Positions 18,201-26,214 of a stretch of 64,000 nt of DNA are shown piece after piece. Both the position numbers and the translations under genes were made by a program. Below the pieces are notes generated by a model. It made no database searches. It was not told the DNA's origin and worked only from the letters and a program-made list of their open reading frames with translations. The first letter of the stretch is position 1. Each line of letters opens with the position of its first letter. This stretch comes from Pandoraea anhela. GTDB lineage: Bacteria; Pseudomonadota; Gammaproteobacteria; Burkholderiales; Burkholderiaceae. Where the stretch lies: the NCBI RefSeq assembly GCF_902459655.1, contig NZ_CABPSB010000003.1, forward strand, positions 124,001 through 188,000. Direction: 5' to 3'.

Positions 18201-18820
18201 TCTATATGTGCATTTACGGGATGGACTCGCCGGGCGGCTACCAGCTCGTGGGACGCACGCTGCCGATCTGGAACAAGTTTCTGAAGAACGAGGTGTTCGT
18301 CGACGGCAAACCGTGGCTCCTGCGCTTCTTCGATCAGGTGCGTTTCTATCCGGTGAGCGAAGCGGAACTCGACACGTTGCGCAACGACTTTCGGGAAGGG
18401 CGCAGTGCGTTGCGTATCGAGGAGGAGGTTTTCGATCTGGGCGCATACAATGACTTCCTCGCGCGCATCGAGCCGGAACTCGCGGCGTTCCGCGACAGGC
18501 AGCAGACGGCTTTCGATGCCGAGGTCGAGCGCTGGGCGATGCACACGGATGCCGACACGGCCGAGCCCCATGCCGGTGCGCAGCGGGCTCAGGCCATCGA
18601 TCTGAGCGGCTCGACGGTGTCGGCGGATATCTCCGGCAGTGTCTGGAAGCTGCTCGCGACGCCGGGCGCGAGTGTGAGCGCCGGCGATCCGTTGCTGATT
18701 CTCGAGGCGATGAAGATGGAGTTTCAGGTCTGCGCGCCGTGCGACGGCACCGTGAGGCAGTTTCATTGCCTGCCCGGCATGACGATCAACGCTGGAGAAC
18801 CGTTGGTGTCATTGGTATGA
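15209..18820 (+). CDS. uca: Urea carboxylase
   Basis: Biotin enzyme that carboxylates urea to allophanate using ATP and bicarbonate. The 1203-residue protein has the family's full layout: biotin carboxylase domain (about residues 1-450, with KSTAGGGGIGL and FLEVNTRLQVEHAITE), then KipA/KipI-like carboxyltransferase domains (about 460-1000; GPMDDWAFRLAN is visible). A C-terminal biotinyl domain follows with EAMKMEF, in which Lys1169 is the biotinylation site. It is translated right behind allophanate hydrolase and its stop overlaps the next start by ATGA. Together the two enzymes replace nickel urease. Confidence 0.96.
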   Translation: MFDTVLIANRGEIACRIARTLKRMGIRAVAVYSDADRNSLHVGAADVAVALGGNTAAESYLNADLIIAAARQTGAQAIIPGYGFLSENAEFAQRCEAEGIAFVGPTAQQMAQFGLKHAARELAQAAGVPLTPGSGLLADVDAARDAAQAIGYPVMLKSTAGGGGIGLTRCNDEAELVAAFASVQRLGQSFFSNGGVFVERFVDRARHVEVQIFGDGLGQVLALGERDCSLQRRNQKVVEETPAPNLPESVRARLLDAAASLGRAVNYRSAGTVEFIYDEAQQAFYFLEVNTRLQVEHAITECVSGVDLVEWMIRTAAGEPPALDQPVTAAGASIEVRIYAENALRNFAPSPGTLTEVRFPADVRVDGWVDTGTDVSAHYDPMLAKLIVHADSRAEAIAKMKRALADTRLSGIATNLDYLRHVIDSEGFAAGDVSTRYLDSLVYRPEVVEVLEAGTYTTVQDYPGRVGYWDIGVPPSGPMDDWAFRLANRIVGNAPEAAGIETTVLGPTLRFHCDTVIALTGAPTDGDIDAEPLTFWTPITVKAGQTLRIGRATSGCRTYLAVRHGLDVPVYLGSRSTFALGQFGGHAGRTLRPGDVLPVLGTPADLASHQGAPHAPSALPDTLVPAYGKTWDIGVLYGPHGAPDFFTRESIDTFFASEWEVHYNSNRLGIRLSGPKPQWARADGGEAGLHPSNVHDCEYAIGSINFTGDMPVILTRDGPSLGGFVCAATIVKAELWKVGQVKPGDRIRFREMTFDEALALERAQDTFLADWQVTTKVAPTFETERGERGEPILFEAPEQDTRPKTVFRQAGDKYILIEYGENVLDLNLRFRVHALMEALKARLVPGVLELSPGVRSLQVRYDSRAIPQRVLVDALRMADASLADVATMKVPSRVVYLPMAFEDTATLDAVARYRQSVRDTAPWLPSNTEFMRRINGLDSVDDVRDVLYSASYMVLGLGDVYLGAPCAVPVDPRHRLLTSKYNPARTYTAEGTVGIGGVYMCIYGMDSPGGYQLVGRTLPIWNKFLKNEVFVDGKPWLLRFFDQVRFYPVSEAELDTLRNDFREGRSALRIEEEVFDLGAYNDFLARIEPELAAFRDRQQTAFDAEVERWAMHTDADTAEPHAGAQRAQAIDLSGSTVSADISGSVWKLLATPGASVSAGDPLLILEAMKMEFQVCAPCDGTVRQFHCLPGMTINAGEPLVSLV

Positions 18821-19584
18821 GCGTATTCTCCGAACCGCTTTCCCCAGATTCACCGAGTCGAGCGTCAATGACGGACAATCTTCCCCCGGCCGCGATGGCC
18901 AAAAGCGCGAGCAACCTTGCGGCGCAAATCTATGTGCAGTTGAAGACGGATATCTTCGATTTTCGTCTGCTGCCCGGCGACCGTTTCAGCGAAGGCGATA
19001 TTGCCACGCGCATGCAGGTGAGCCGCACCCCGGTGCGCCAGGCGCTGTTCTGGTTGCAGCGCGAGGGGTACGTCGAAGTGCACTTTCGCAGCGGCTGGCA
19101 GGTGCGGGCCTTCGATTTCAAATACTTCGAAGACCTCTACGAGATCCGGGTGATGATGGAGACGACCGCGATTGCGAAGATCGTGGCGTCGGACGCGGCG
19201 TCGCGTCTGGAGGCGTTACGCGAGACGTGGTGCGTGCCGGTGAAGCAGCAACTGGAAGATTCCGCGACCGTGGCCGCCATGGACGAGGCGTTTCACGCGC
19301 GGCTCGTGGCGGCGGTGGGCAATCAGGAGATGGCCCGCATGCATGAGGAAGTGACGGAGAAGATTCGCATCATTCGCCGGCTGGACTTCACCAAGAAACC
19401 GCGCATCGCCGCGACCTACAAGGAGCACGGCGCGATTCTCAAGGCGATCTTCGCGGGGGATGCGGCGCTCGCGCAGCAGATGATCGGCGCGCACATCGCG
19501 GAGAGTCAGGCGGAGGTCAAGCGCATCACGTTGTACATGATGCAGGCGGCGCGGGAGCGTTATGCCGCGCGGGAGGGGCGTTGA
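18817..19584 (+). CDS. GntR-family regulator, FadR (FCD) type
   Basis: A 255-residue regulator with an N-terminal winged helix (about residues 20-95; PGDRFSEGDIATRMQVSRTPVRQALFWLQREGYVEV) and an all-helical FCD ligand domain (about 105-240) with the conserved Asp, His and Arg-rich pattern. The ATG overlaps the urea carboxylase stop in an ATGA junction, so translational coupling is likely; a second in-frame ATG lies at 18868. As the third gene of the operon it probably tunes urea or amide utilisation, adding a pathway-specific layer to the nitrogen control suggested by the sigma-54 promoter. Ligand unknown. Confidence 0.88.
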   Translation: MSVFSEPLSPDSPSRASMTDNLPPAAMAKSASNLAAQIYVQLKTDIFDFRLLPGDRFSEGDIATRMQVSRTPVRQALFWLQREGYVEVHFRSGWQVRAFDFKYFEDLYEIRVMMETTAIAKIVASDAASRLEALRETWCVPVKQQLEDSATVAAMDEAFHARLVAAVGNQEMARMHEEVTEKIRIIRRLDFTKKPRIAATYKEHGAILKAIFAGDAALAQQMIGAHIAESQAEVKRITLYMMQAARERYAAREGR

Positions 19585-19845
19585 CCGGGTGTCGCAGCAG
19601 GGGCGACAAATCGCGGCACGGGAGTAACGAGAGCGCGGCAGCGTGCCACAGCGACACAGCGGCGGTGCGGGAGACCGTTCGGTCATCCCGCCGTCTGTCT
19701 TGCGATCTCGCGTAACGTCGCGTCGGCCTTGACGGAACACCGGCGGATTACCGACGGAATACCGACTGGATGTCGGCCGAACGTTGAACCGGCGTCTCGA
19801 CAACGCTGAATCAACGTCCGATCACCGTCGGTTCGGTCGATCCGA

Positions 19846-20277
19846 TCAATGATGGTGATGCTTGCGATGACCGCGACGCTTGCCGCGGTAATGGTCGTCG
19901 TCGTACGAGCTGGAGCGCGACATGTTGCCGCCGAGCGCAGCGCCGGCGCCACCGCCGACCGCCGCGCCGATCAGGCCGCCCGAGCGGCCGCCCATCGCGT
20001 TGCCTGCGGCCGTACCGGCGCCGCCGCCGAGTGCGCCACCGATGATCGCCCCCGTGCGCTCGCGACGGTTCGACGTCATCGCGCCGCCGGCGCCACCGCC
20101 GACAGCACCGCCCAGCACCGCACCGGTGCTGCCGCCCAGCGCGCCGCCGACGGCCGCACCTGCCACGCCGCCCAGCGCACCGCCGAGGGCATTGTTCATA
20201 TCACCGGCCGTCGCCGTCACGGAAGTCGTTGCAGCCAGCGCGGCGATGGCCACCATCGGGAAAATTCGCTTGAACAT
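19846..20277 (-). CDS. Glycine-zipper protein, exported
   Basis: A 143-residue protein with a signal peptide (residues 1-about 25, cleavage near TATAG) followed by about 85 residues of glycine-zipper repeats such as GGALGGVAGAAVGGALGG. The basic tail has SSSYDDDHYRGKRRGHRKHHHH, ending in histidines. Glycine zippers of this kind pack into membranes and occur in outer-membrane or envelope proteins of the YMGG/Rick_17kDa type. The His-rich end could bind metal. It stands alone between two unrelated units, and the function is not known. Confidence 0.75.
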   Translation of the reverse strand: MFKRIFPMVAIAALAATTSVTATAGDMNNALGGALGGVAGAAVGGALGGSTGAVLGGAVGGGAGGAMTSNRRERTGAIIGGALGGGAGTAAGNAMGGRSGGLIGAAVGGGAGAALGGNMSRSSSYDDDHYRGKRRGHRKHHHH

Positions 20278-20402
20278 GAGTCTTGAGTAAGATTCGAATT
20301 GACGCGAGGCAAGTATAAAGACGCGCCGTGGCGCCGCCGTGGGTCCAATGTTTCACTTCTCGTAAGGCGGGTAACAAAGTGTTTCGGCACGTGCAATCGC
20401 CG

Positions 20403-21410
20403 TCAATTATCGATATCCGATCCGTCCACTAAGTCCAGCGCCTCTCCGGCTTCCCCCGCTTCCCCCGCTTCCCCGGCCTCTGACTCCGGGCCGTCGACGC
20501 CCGAGCGGCGTCGCGATCCGACCTTCATGTCCGCCACGTAGCGATACAACTGGGCCGCCGCCGGCGAGAGCGGTCGCGACTTGCTGCGGATCATGCCCAC
20601 CCGGCGCGTGACCACCGGATCGATCAGCGGCACGCTCGTGAGCACCGGATGGTCGCCACCGGGCATTGCCATCGTCGGCACCGCCGCTACCCCCAGCCCC
20701 GCCTCGACGAGCCCGATCATCGTGGTGACGTGCTGCGTCTCACAAATGCTCGGCGGACGCTGCGGCAGCCCGGTCAGCGCCTGATCGAGCAGCAACCGGT
20801 TGCCCGAGACCTTGCCCACGGTGATGTAGTCGTACTCGTAAAGCTCGCGCCATGTGACGCGTTTCTTGCCCGCGAGCGGATGATCGCGGCGGCACGCAGC
20901 GACATAGCGCTCCTGCAACAACAGCTTGAACTCGATGTTCGGCTCCTGGCTGCCGATGAAATTCAGCCCGAAATCGGCGTCTCCGTTCACTACGGCCGCC
21001 AGCACTTCGTTGGCGCTCGCGTCGAGCACCGAGATCCGAATGCGCGGGAACGCCTTGTGATAGCGCGAAATCACCTGCGGCATGAAGTAATACGCGGCTG
21101 ACGGCACACAGGCGATCGTCACATGTCCGAGGCTCGATGACGCGACATCGCGAATGCCGAGCAGCGCGTTATCCAGATCGTCGAGAATCCGTTCGGCGTC
21201 GCGGGCGAATGCGCGGCCGACGTTGGTCAGCGCCACGCGCCGCGTGCTGCGCTCGAAGAGCTTCACACCGAGCGCGTCTTCGAGCTTGTCGATGCGACGC
21301 GACAGCGCAGGCTGGGAAATGTGGATCGATTCGGCGGCGCGGCGAAAGCTCGCGAGTTGCGCCACCGCGCGAAAGGCCTGCAAATCGTTCAGATCGAAGT
21401 TGATCGCCAT
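20403..21410 (-). CDS. LysR-family regulator (likely controls the divergent MFS gene)
   Basis: A 335-residue LTTR with an N-terminal winged helix (about residues 1-65; ASFRRAAESIHISQPALSRRIDKLEDALGVKLFERSTRRVALTNVG) and a periplasmic-binding-like effector domain (about 90-300). Its divergent position next to a tricarballylate/citrate-type MFS gene recalls TcuR of the tricarballylate system. The last 30 residues carry an acidic GEA-GEA-GEA repeat encoded by near-perfect 9-nt repeats; this tail is outside the usual family length of about 300. No clear ribosome site is visible at the chosen ATG. Confidence 0.88.
   Translation of the reverse strand: MAINFDLNDLQAFRAVAQLASFRRAAESIHISQPALSRRIDKLEDALGVKLFERSTRRVALTNVGRAFARDAERILDDLDNALLGIRDVASSSLGHVTIACVPSAAYYFMPQVISRYHKAFPRIRISVLDASANEVLAAVVNGDADFGLNFIGSQEPNIEFKLLLQERYVAACRRDHPLAGKKRVTWRELYEYDYITVGKVSGNRLLLDQALTGLPQRPPSICETQHVTTMIGLVEAGLGVAAVPTMAMPGGDHPVLTSVPLIDPVVTRRVGMIRSKSRPLSPAAAQLYRYVADMKVGSRRRSGVDGPESEAGEAGEAGEAGEALDLVDGSDIDN
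20436..20475. repeat. In-frame 9-nt tandem repeat in the LysR gene
   Basis: Units of GCTTCCCCC repeat within the 3' end of the LysR gene and encode the Glu-Ala-Gly tail. Because the unit is 9 nt, copy-number changes keep the frame. Confidence 0.7.
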
Positions 21411-21592
21411 GACATGGGGGGGTGAAAGCCGTGCAAGTGCCGACGGGCGGCAAAAAACGAGGGGTGGCGTCGGGGGACGGCCCGTGAACGTCTGGATGTG
21501 CCGACACCCTTGCCAACCGGGGCTGTGAGCGGTGTCCGGGGTTCCCGGAGTGTAACGTGTTACCGCTCGGTTGGTGCATTAGCCATCGTACG

Positions 21593-21615
21593 ATTGATAG
21601 CGTGTGCGCATCAAT
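21593..21615. promoter_or_regulatory. LysR-type operator (LTTR box)
   Basis: ATTGAT-N11-ATCAAT is a perfect dyad of the T-N11-A class in the 365-bp divergent region between the LysR gene and the MFS gene. It is the likely site of the neighbouring regulator. I see no other ordered structure in that region. Confidence 0.65.
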
Positions 21616-21775
21616 CCTTCCAAAAATTGCAATTCACAAGCGTGGAACTTCCGGCGCACCATTGGCGGCTGATTAAAAAGCGTCCGTGACGGCCCGACAC
21701 GTCCCTGGCAGAGACGCGATGCGACGATTATTGGCGGTCCGACCCCCCGGGCCGCAGGCAACACGGAGACAGCGC

Positions 21776-23095
21776 ATGTCACAGCGCCCCCAAGACGCGG
21801 TTTCGCGTCGCCCCTCGAAAGCCGGCGCAGTCCTGCGCGTTACGGCCGGTAACTTCCTCGAGCAGTTCGATTTCTTCCTGTTCGGTTTCTACGCCACCCA
21901 GATTTCCCGCGTCTTCTTTCCGACGGACAGCGAATTCGCGTCGCTCATGCTGACCTTCGCCGTGTTCGGCGCGGGCTTCCTGATGCGCCCGCTCGGCGCC
22001 ATCGTGCTGGGCGCATACATCGACAACGTGGGTCGGCGTAAAGGTCTGGTCACGACGCTGGCCATCATGGCGAGCGGCACCATCCTCATTGCATTCGTGC
22101 CCGGTTACGAAACCATCGGCCTGGCTGCCCCGGTGCTGGTGCTGATCGGCCGCCTGCTGCAAGGTTTCTCGGCCGGCGCCGAACTCGGCGGCGTGTCCGT
22201 GTATCTCGCGGAAATCGCCACGCCCGGCCGCAAGGGCTTCTACACCAGCTGGCAGTCGGCCAGTCAGCAGGTCGCCATCGTGGTGTCGGCGGCGCTCGGC
22301 TTCATGCTGTCGCTCACGCTCACGGCGCAGCAGATCGCATCGTGGGGCTGGCGTCTGCCGTTCCTCGTGGGCTGCATGATCGTGCCGGTGATCTTCGTGC
22401 TGCGCCGTTCGTTGCAGGAAAGCGACGAGTTCAAGCAACGCAAGCGTCATCCGTCGGTGAAGGAAGTGTTCCGTTCGATGGCGTCGAACCTCGGGGTTGT
22501 GATCGGCGGCACCATGCTCGTCGCGCTGACCACCACGGCGTTCTATCTGATTACCGTCTACGCGCCGACGTTCGGCAAGAGCGTGCTGCACCTGTCGAGC
22601 GCCGACGCGCTGCTCGTCACGCTGTGCGTGGGGGTGTCGAACTTCATCTGGTTGCCGATCGGCGGCTCGCTCTCGGACCGTATCGGGCGTCGCCCGGTGC
22701 TGCTGTTGTTCGCTGGCCTCACGCTTGTGACGGCTTACCCGGTGCTCTCGTTCCTCGTGCAGGCCCCGAGCTTCACGCGCATGCTGGTCGCGTTGCTGTG
22801 GCTGTCGTTCCTGTATGGCATGTACAACGGCGCCATGATCCCGGCGCTGACGGAAGTCATGCCCCCGGACGTGCGCGTCGCGGGCTTCTCGCTTGCGTAT
22901 AGCCTGGCGACGGCGCTCTTCGGCGGCTTCACGCCCGCACTGTCGACCTACCTGATCCACGCCACGGGCGATAAAGCGGCCCCCGGCTACTGGATGAGCT
23001 TCGCGGCACTGTGTGCGATCTGCGCGACGTTGGCGCTGTACCGTGGCCGTCGCGGCGATCAGGGACGCAGCCCCACGGGACTGGCCGCCGGCTGA
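21776..23095 (+). CDS. MFS transporter, metabolite:H+ symporter (citrate/tricarballylate type)
   Basis: A 12-helix inner-membrane symporter of 439 residues. The N-terminal [28 protein letters not shown], the loop motif [13 protein letters not shown], and [37 protein letters not shown] are characteristic of the metabolite:H+ symporter family, closest in pattern to citrate and tricarballylate carriers (CitA/TcuC). The ATG at 21776 follows GGAG; the frame remains open farther upstream without a ribosome site. It is divergent from a LysR-type gene and followed by a periplasmic binding protein gene. The tricarballylate oxidation genes tcuA and tcuB are absent here, so the substrate is open. Confidence 0.88.
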   Translation: MSQRPQDAVSRRPSKAGAVLRVTAGNFLEQFDFFLFGFYATQISRVFFPTDSEFASLMLTFAVFGAGFLMRPLGAIVLGAYIDNVGRRKGLVTTLAIMASGTILIAFVPGYETIGLAAPVLVLIGRLLQGFSAGAELGGVSVYLAEIATPGRKGFYTSWQSASQQVAIVVSAALGFMLSLTLTAQQIASWGWRLPFLVGCMIVPVIFVLRRSLQESDEFKQRKRHPSVKEVFRSMASNLGVVIGGTMLVALTTTAFYLITVYAPTFGKSVLHLSSADALLVTLCVGVSNFIWLPIGGSLSDRIGRRPVLLLFAGLTLVTAYPVLSFLVQAPSFTRMLVALLWLSFLYGMYNGAMIPALTEVMPPDVRVAGFSLAYSLATALFGGFTPALSTYLIHATGDKAAPGYWMSFAALCAICATLALYRGRRGDQGRSPTGLAAG

Positions 23096-23231
23096 CGCCG
23101 GCCGACAGCAGCAGGCGCGGCCCGGACATCGCGGCGCGCCTGCGCTTCGTCAGGGCCCGTTTTGTCATGTACTTGCCGGATGCCATTCCGCCTCCGGCGT
23201 CATCAAAAGCAAAATTCTCAGAGACAACATC

Positions 23232-24047
23232 ATGAATATTCCTGGTGCCCCGGCGCGTGTGCGCTCGGTCCGGCGTCGGCTTGCCGCTGTCGGTGCGGGC
23301 GTCGTCATGGCGACGCTGTTCGGCATGGCTCCCGCCCGTGCGGAAGACCTGCGTGTGATGAATTCCGGTGGTTTCACGGCGGCCTACAAGCTGCTGCTGC
23401 CGAAGTTCGAAGCGGCCAGCGGCGATCACGTCGACACGGCGTGGGGCCCGTCGATGGGGCGCGCGCCGGAGGCGATCCCGAACCGGCTGGCGCGCGGCGA
23501 GACGGCCGACGCGGTGATCATGGTCGGCTACGCGCTCGACGATCTGATCAAGGCAGGCAAGGTGCGGCCGGATTCGCGAGTGGAACTGGCCGATTCGCGC
23601 ATCGGCGTGGTCGTGAAAGCGGGGGATGTGGTGCCAGACGTCAGCACGCCGGAGAAGCTCCGGGCGGCCCTGCTCGCAGCGAAGTCCGTGGCCTATTCGG
23701 ACAGCGCCAGCGGCGTGTATGTCGAGCGCGAACTGTTCAGGAAGCTGGGCATCGCCGCCGAGATGCACGGCAAGGCGGTGATGGTGCAAAAGACACCGGT
23801 GGCCGAGAAGGTCGCGGCAGGCGACTACGCCCTGGGTCTGCAACAGGTGAGCGAACTGCTGCCGGTCAAGGGGATTGCCTATGCAGGCAAGATTCCCGAG
23901 TCGCTGCAATCGGTCACGCGCTTTGCCGGTGGCGTGCCGGTGACGGCCCCGCATCCGGACGAGGGCAGAAAGCTCCTCACATACATGGCTGCGCCGGCAG
24001 CGGCCAAGGATGTCGAGTCCACCGGTCTGGATCCGCTCGCGCACTGA
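23232..24047 (+). CDS. Periplasmic substrate-binding protein, ModA-like
   Basis: A 271-residue exported protein with a Sec signal peptide (about residues 1-36, cleavage after APARA) and a type II binding-protein fold. It begins DLRVMNSGGFTAAYKLLLPKFEAASG, similar to molybdate-binding-like proteins. No ABC permease or ATPase is nearby. It follows the MFS symporter in the same direction with 136 bp between, so it may capture the same organic acid or act as a sensor. True molybdate binding is not supported by context. Confidence 0.8.
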   Translation: MNIPGAPARVRSVRRRLAAVGAGVVMATLFGMAPARAEDLRVMNSGGFTAAYKLLLPKFEAASGDHVDTAWGPSMGRAPEAIPNRLARGETADAVIMVGYALDDLIKAGKVRPDSRVELADSRIGVVVKAGDVVPDVSTPEKLRAALLAAKSVAYSDSASGVYVERELFRKLGIAAEMHGKAVMVQKTPVAEKVAAGDYALGLQQVSELLPVKGIAYAGKIPESLQSVTRFAGGVPVTAPHPDEGRKLLTYMAAPAAAKDVESTGLDPLAH

Positions 24048-24090
24048 TCGCTCGTCGATCTCGATGCGAGGGTCCGATGGATCTGTTGGT

Positions 24091-24130
24091 AACGCAACGC
24101 GGCCCGGGGTTTCCCGGGCCGCGTTGCGTT
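24091..24130 (+). terminator. Strong stem-loop after the binding-protein gene
   Basis: A perfect 18-bp stem (24091-24108 with 24113-24130) and 4-nt loop, ending in only a short T run. It is probably a terminator for the MFS/binding-protein unit. Confidence 0.7.
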
Positions 24131-24256
24131 TGGGGTGTCGTCTCATGCAACGCGGGGGCGCGGCGACGGTTCGGCATTCGCCGCCGGTTTGACCGAGAAT
24201 GACGTATCAGACAACGGCGTCGGACCGGACGACGCCACCCCCAAGGAGAGAGAGAC

Positions 24257-25774
24257 ATGGCCTCAGTGCCGCCCCGGCCTATCCCATTGGCGGATGCCGA
24301 CGTTTCGGGCGCCGTTTCCGACACCGCCCTGAACGACATCGTTGCGCTCGACGCGCTGTCGCTGTCCAAGGCCATTCGCGAGCGACGCGTGTCCTGCCGC
24401 GAAGTGATGCAGGCGTACCTCGCACACATCGCGCAATACAACCCTGCGGTGAACGCCATCGTGTCGCTGCGCGACACCGCGACGTTGCTGGCCGAGGCTG
24501 ACGAGCGCGACCGCCAACTCGCGAACGGCGAGTCTCTCGGCTGGATGCACGGCATGCCGCACGCGGTGAAGGACCTGGCATCGTGCGCGGGGTTGCCCAC
24601 GCGCAAGGGCTCGCCGCTGACTTCCGATGCGCCCGACACGCAGGACAGCATCAGCGTCTCGCGCATTCGCGCTGCGGGCGCGATTTTCATCGGCAAGACC
24701 AACGTCTCCGAATTCGGCCTCGGCTCGCACAGCTATAACCCGGTCTTCGGCGCCACGCGCAACGCTTACGATCCCACGCGCATCGCCGGGGGCAGCAGCG
24801 GCGGGGCGGGGAGCGCGCTCGCCCTGCGCCTGTTGCCGGTGGCTGACGGCAGCGACATGATGGGCTCGCTGCGCAACCCGGCGGCGTTCGGCAACGTCTA
24901 CGGCTTGCGGCCATCGCAGGGCCGCGTGCCTTACGGCCCGGCCCCGGAAGTTTTCGTGCAGCAACTGAGCACGGAAGGACCGATGGGGCGCACGGTCGCA
25001 GACGTCGCGCAATTGCTCGTCACGCAGTCCGGCTTCGACGCCCGTAGTCCGCTCTCGCTGGCCCACGACGCGTCGCATTTCCCGAGTCTGCTGCAACGCG
25101 ATGTCAAAGGGTTGCGGCTCGGCTGGCTCGGTGACTATGACGGCCATCTGCCGATGGAAGACGGCGTGATGGCGCTGTGCGAGGCGTCGCTCCACGACTT
25201 CACGGCGATGGGGTGTGAAGTCGAAGCCTGTGCGCCCGACTTCGCGCCGGACCGGCTCTGGCAGACGTGGCTCACGCTGCGTCACTGGATGGTGAACGGC
25301 TCGCTCGGCGAGATGTACGCCGACCCGGCGCGTCGCGGCAAGCTCAAACCCGAAGCGCAATGGGAGGTCGAAGGCGGCGGGTCGCTGAGCGCCGCGCAGG
25401 TGTTTCGTGCGTGCGTCGACCGCAGCGAGTGGTACCGCTCGCTGGCGCGTCTGTTCGAGCGTTACGATTTCCTGCTGCTGCCGTCGGCGCAGGTGTTCCC
25501 GTTCGAGGTCGAGACGCACTGGCCGGCGTCGGTGGCGGGCAAGACGATGGACACCTACCACCGCTGGATGGAAGTCGTGATCGGGCCGACGCTGGCGGGC
25601 CTGCCGGCCATCAGCGTGCCGGTCGGGTTCGACGCGCGCGGGTTGCCGATGGGCTTGCAGATCATCGGCCCGGCGCAAGCCGATCTCGCGGTGCTGCAAC
25701 TGGCGCATGCGCATGAACAGCAGACGCGGTGGGTGCGACGTCGCCTGCCCCCGATGCTCGCCGGTGGCCGTTGA
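24257..25774 (+). CDS. Amidase-signature-family hydrolase
   Basis: A 505-residue cytoplasmic amidase. The catalytic triad is visible: Lys105 in HAVKDL, Ser180 in AGGSSGG and nucleophile Ser204 in MMGSLRNP, with the standard spacings of 75 and 24. The start follows AAGGAGAGAGAG. A strong stem-loop separates it from the upstream binding-protein gene, so it is likely its own unit. It is not GatA, since no gatB or gatC is present. The substrate amide cannot be predicted. Confidence 0.88.
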   Translation: MASVPPRPIPLADADVSGAVSDTALNDIVALDALSLSKAIRERRVSCREVMQAYLAHIAQYNPAVNAIVSLRDTATLLAEADERDRQLANGESLGWMHGMPHAVKDLASCAGLPTRKGSPLTSDAPDTQDSISVSRIRAAGAIFIGKTNVSEFGLGSHSYNPVFGATRNAYDPTRIAGGSSGGAGSALALRLLPVADGSDMMGSLRNPAAFGNVYGLRPSQGRVPYGPAPEVFVQQLSTEGPMGRTVADVAQLLVTQSGFDARSPLSLAHDASHFPSLLQRDVKGLRLGWLGDYDGHLPMEDGVMALCEASLHDFTAMGCEVEACAPDFAPDRLWQTWLTLRHWMVNGSLGEMYADPARRGKLKPEAQWEVEGGGSLSAAQVFRACVDRSEWYRSLARLFERYDFLLLPSAQVFPFEVETHWPASVAGKTMDTYHRWMEVVIGPTLAGLPAISVPVGFDARGLPMGLQIIGPAQADLAVLQLAHAHEQQTRWVRRRLPPMLAGGR

Positions 25775-25779
25775 TCTCA

Positions 25780-25846
25780 TCGACCCATCGACCCATCGCC
25801 ACCCATCGACACCCATCGACACCCATCGACACCCATCGCCGCTCAT
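25780..25846. repeat. Tandem ACCCATCGAC repeat
   Basis: About six near-copies of a 9- to 12-nt unit directly downstream of the amidase stop. No gene is supported and the unit is too short and irregular for a CRISPR array. Confidence 0.75.
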
Positions 25847-25892
25847 GAGCGATCAGTGTCGCGATCAAGCAGGAAGGAACAGGCCGCGCGAG

Positions 25893-26135
25893 TCAGGTCG
25901 GGCGCGCGGCCTTTGCATGAGCGCGCAGTGGTTTGAGCAATTCGCCCAGCGCGTTGTGATCGATTTCGTGCATGAGGGCGAGCAGACGACCGATCTCGCC
26001 CGGCGGGAAGCCTTCGCGGGCGAACCAACTGAGGTAGTTGCCCGGCAGATCGGCAATCATCGTGCCCTTGTGCTTGCCGTACGGCATGGGCGTGGTTACG
26101 AGACGCATCAGGGCGTTGGCGTCGAAATCCGGCAT
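25893..26135 (-). CDS. DUF3820 family protein
   Basis: An 80-residue protein with MPYGKHKGTMIADLPGNYLSWFAREGFPPGEIGRLLALMHEIDHNAL, the conserved core of DUF3820, a family sometimes annotated as a putative quorum-sensing-regulated virulence factor. The motif resembles the small fold found beside some nucleases, but no catalytic residues are certain. It lies alone between the amidase and the sulfonate transport genes and reads leftward. Confidence 0.8.
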   Translation of the reverse strand: MPDFDANALMRLVTTPMPYGKHKGTMIADLPGNYLSWFAREGFPPGEIGRLLALMHEIDHNALGELLKPLRAHAKAARPT

Positions 26136-26214
26136 GGTTCAGGCGCGAGCGCAGCGCGCAGGACTGAGGCAAAGCGTCACGCTATCACAGGTGATGGCGT
26201 GACGTGCCCCGTAC

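Noticed and set aside
17030-18766. 578-residue open frame opposite urea carboxylase
   Set aside because: The plus strand has every urea carboxylase motif; the antisense frame has none.
23232-24047. Calling the ModA-like protein a molybdate-binding protein
   Set aside because: No modB or modC is nearby and the context is an organic-acid symporter, so the specific ligand is not supported.
25780-25846. Tandem repeat considered as a CRISPR array
   Set aside because: Units are 9-12 nt without unique spacers, and no cas genes are near.
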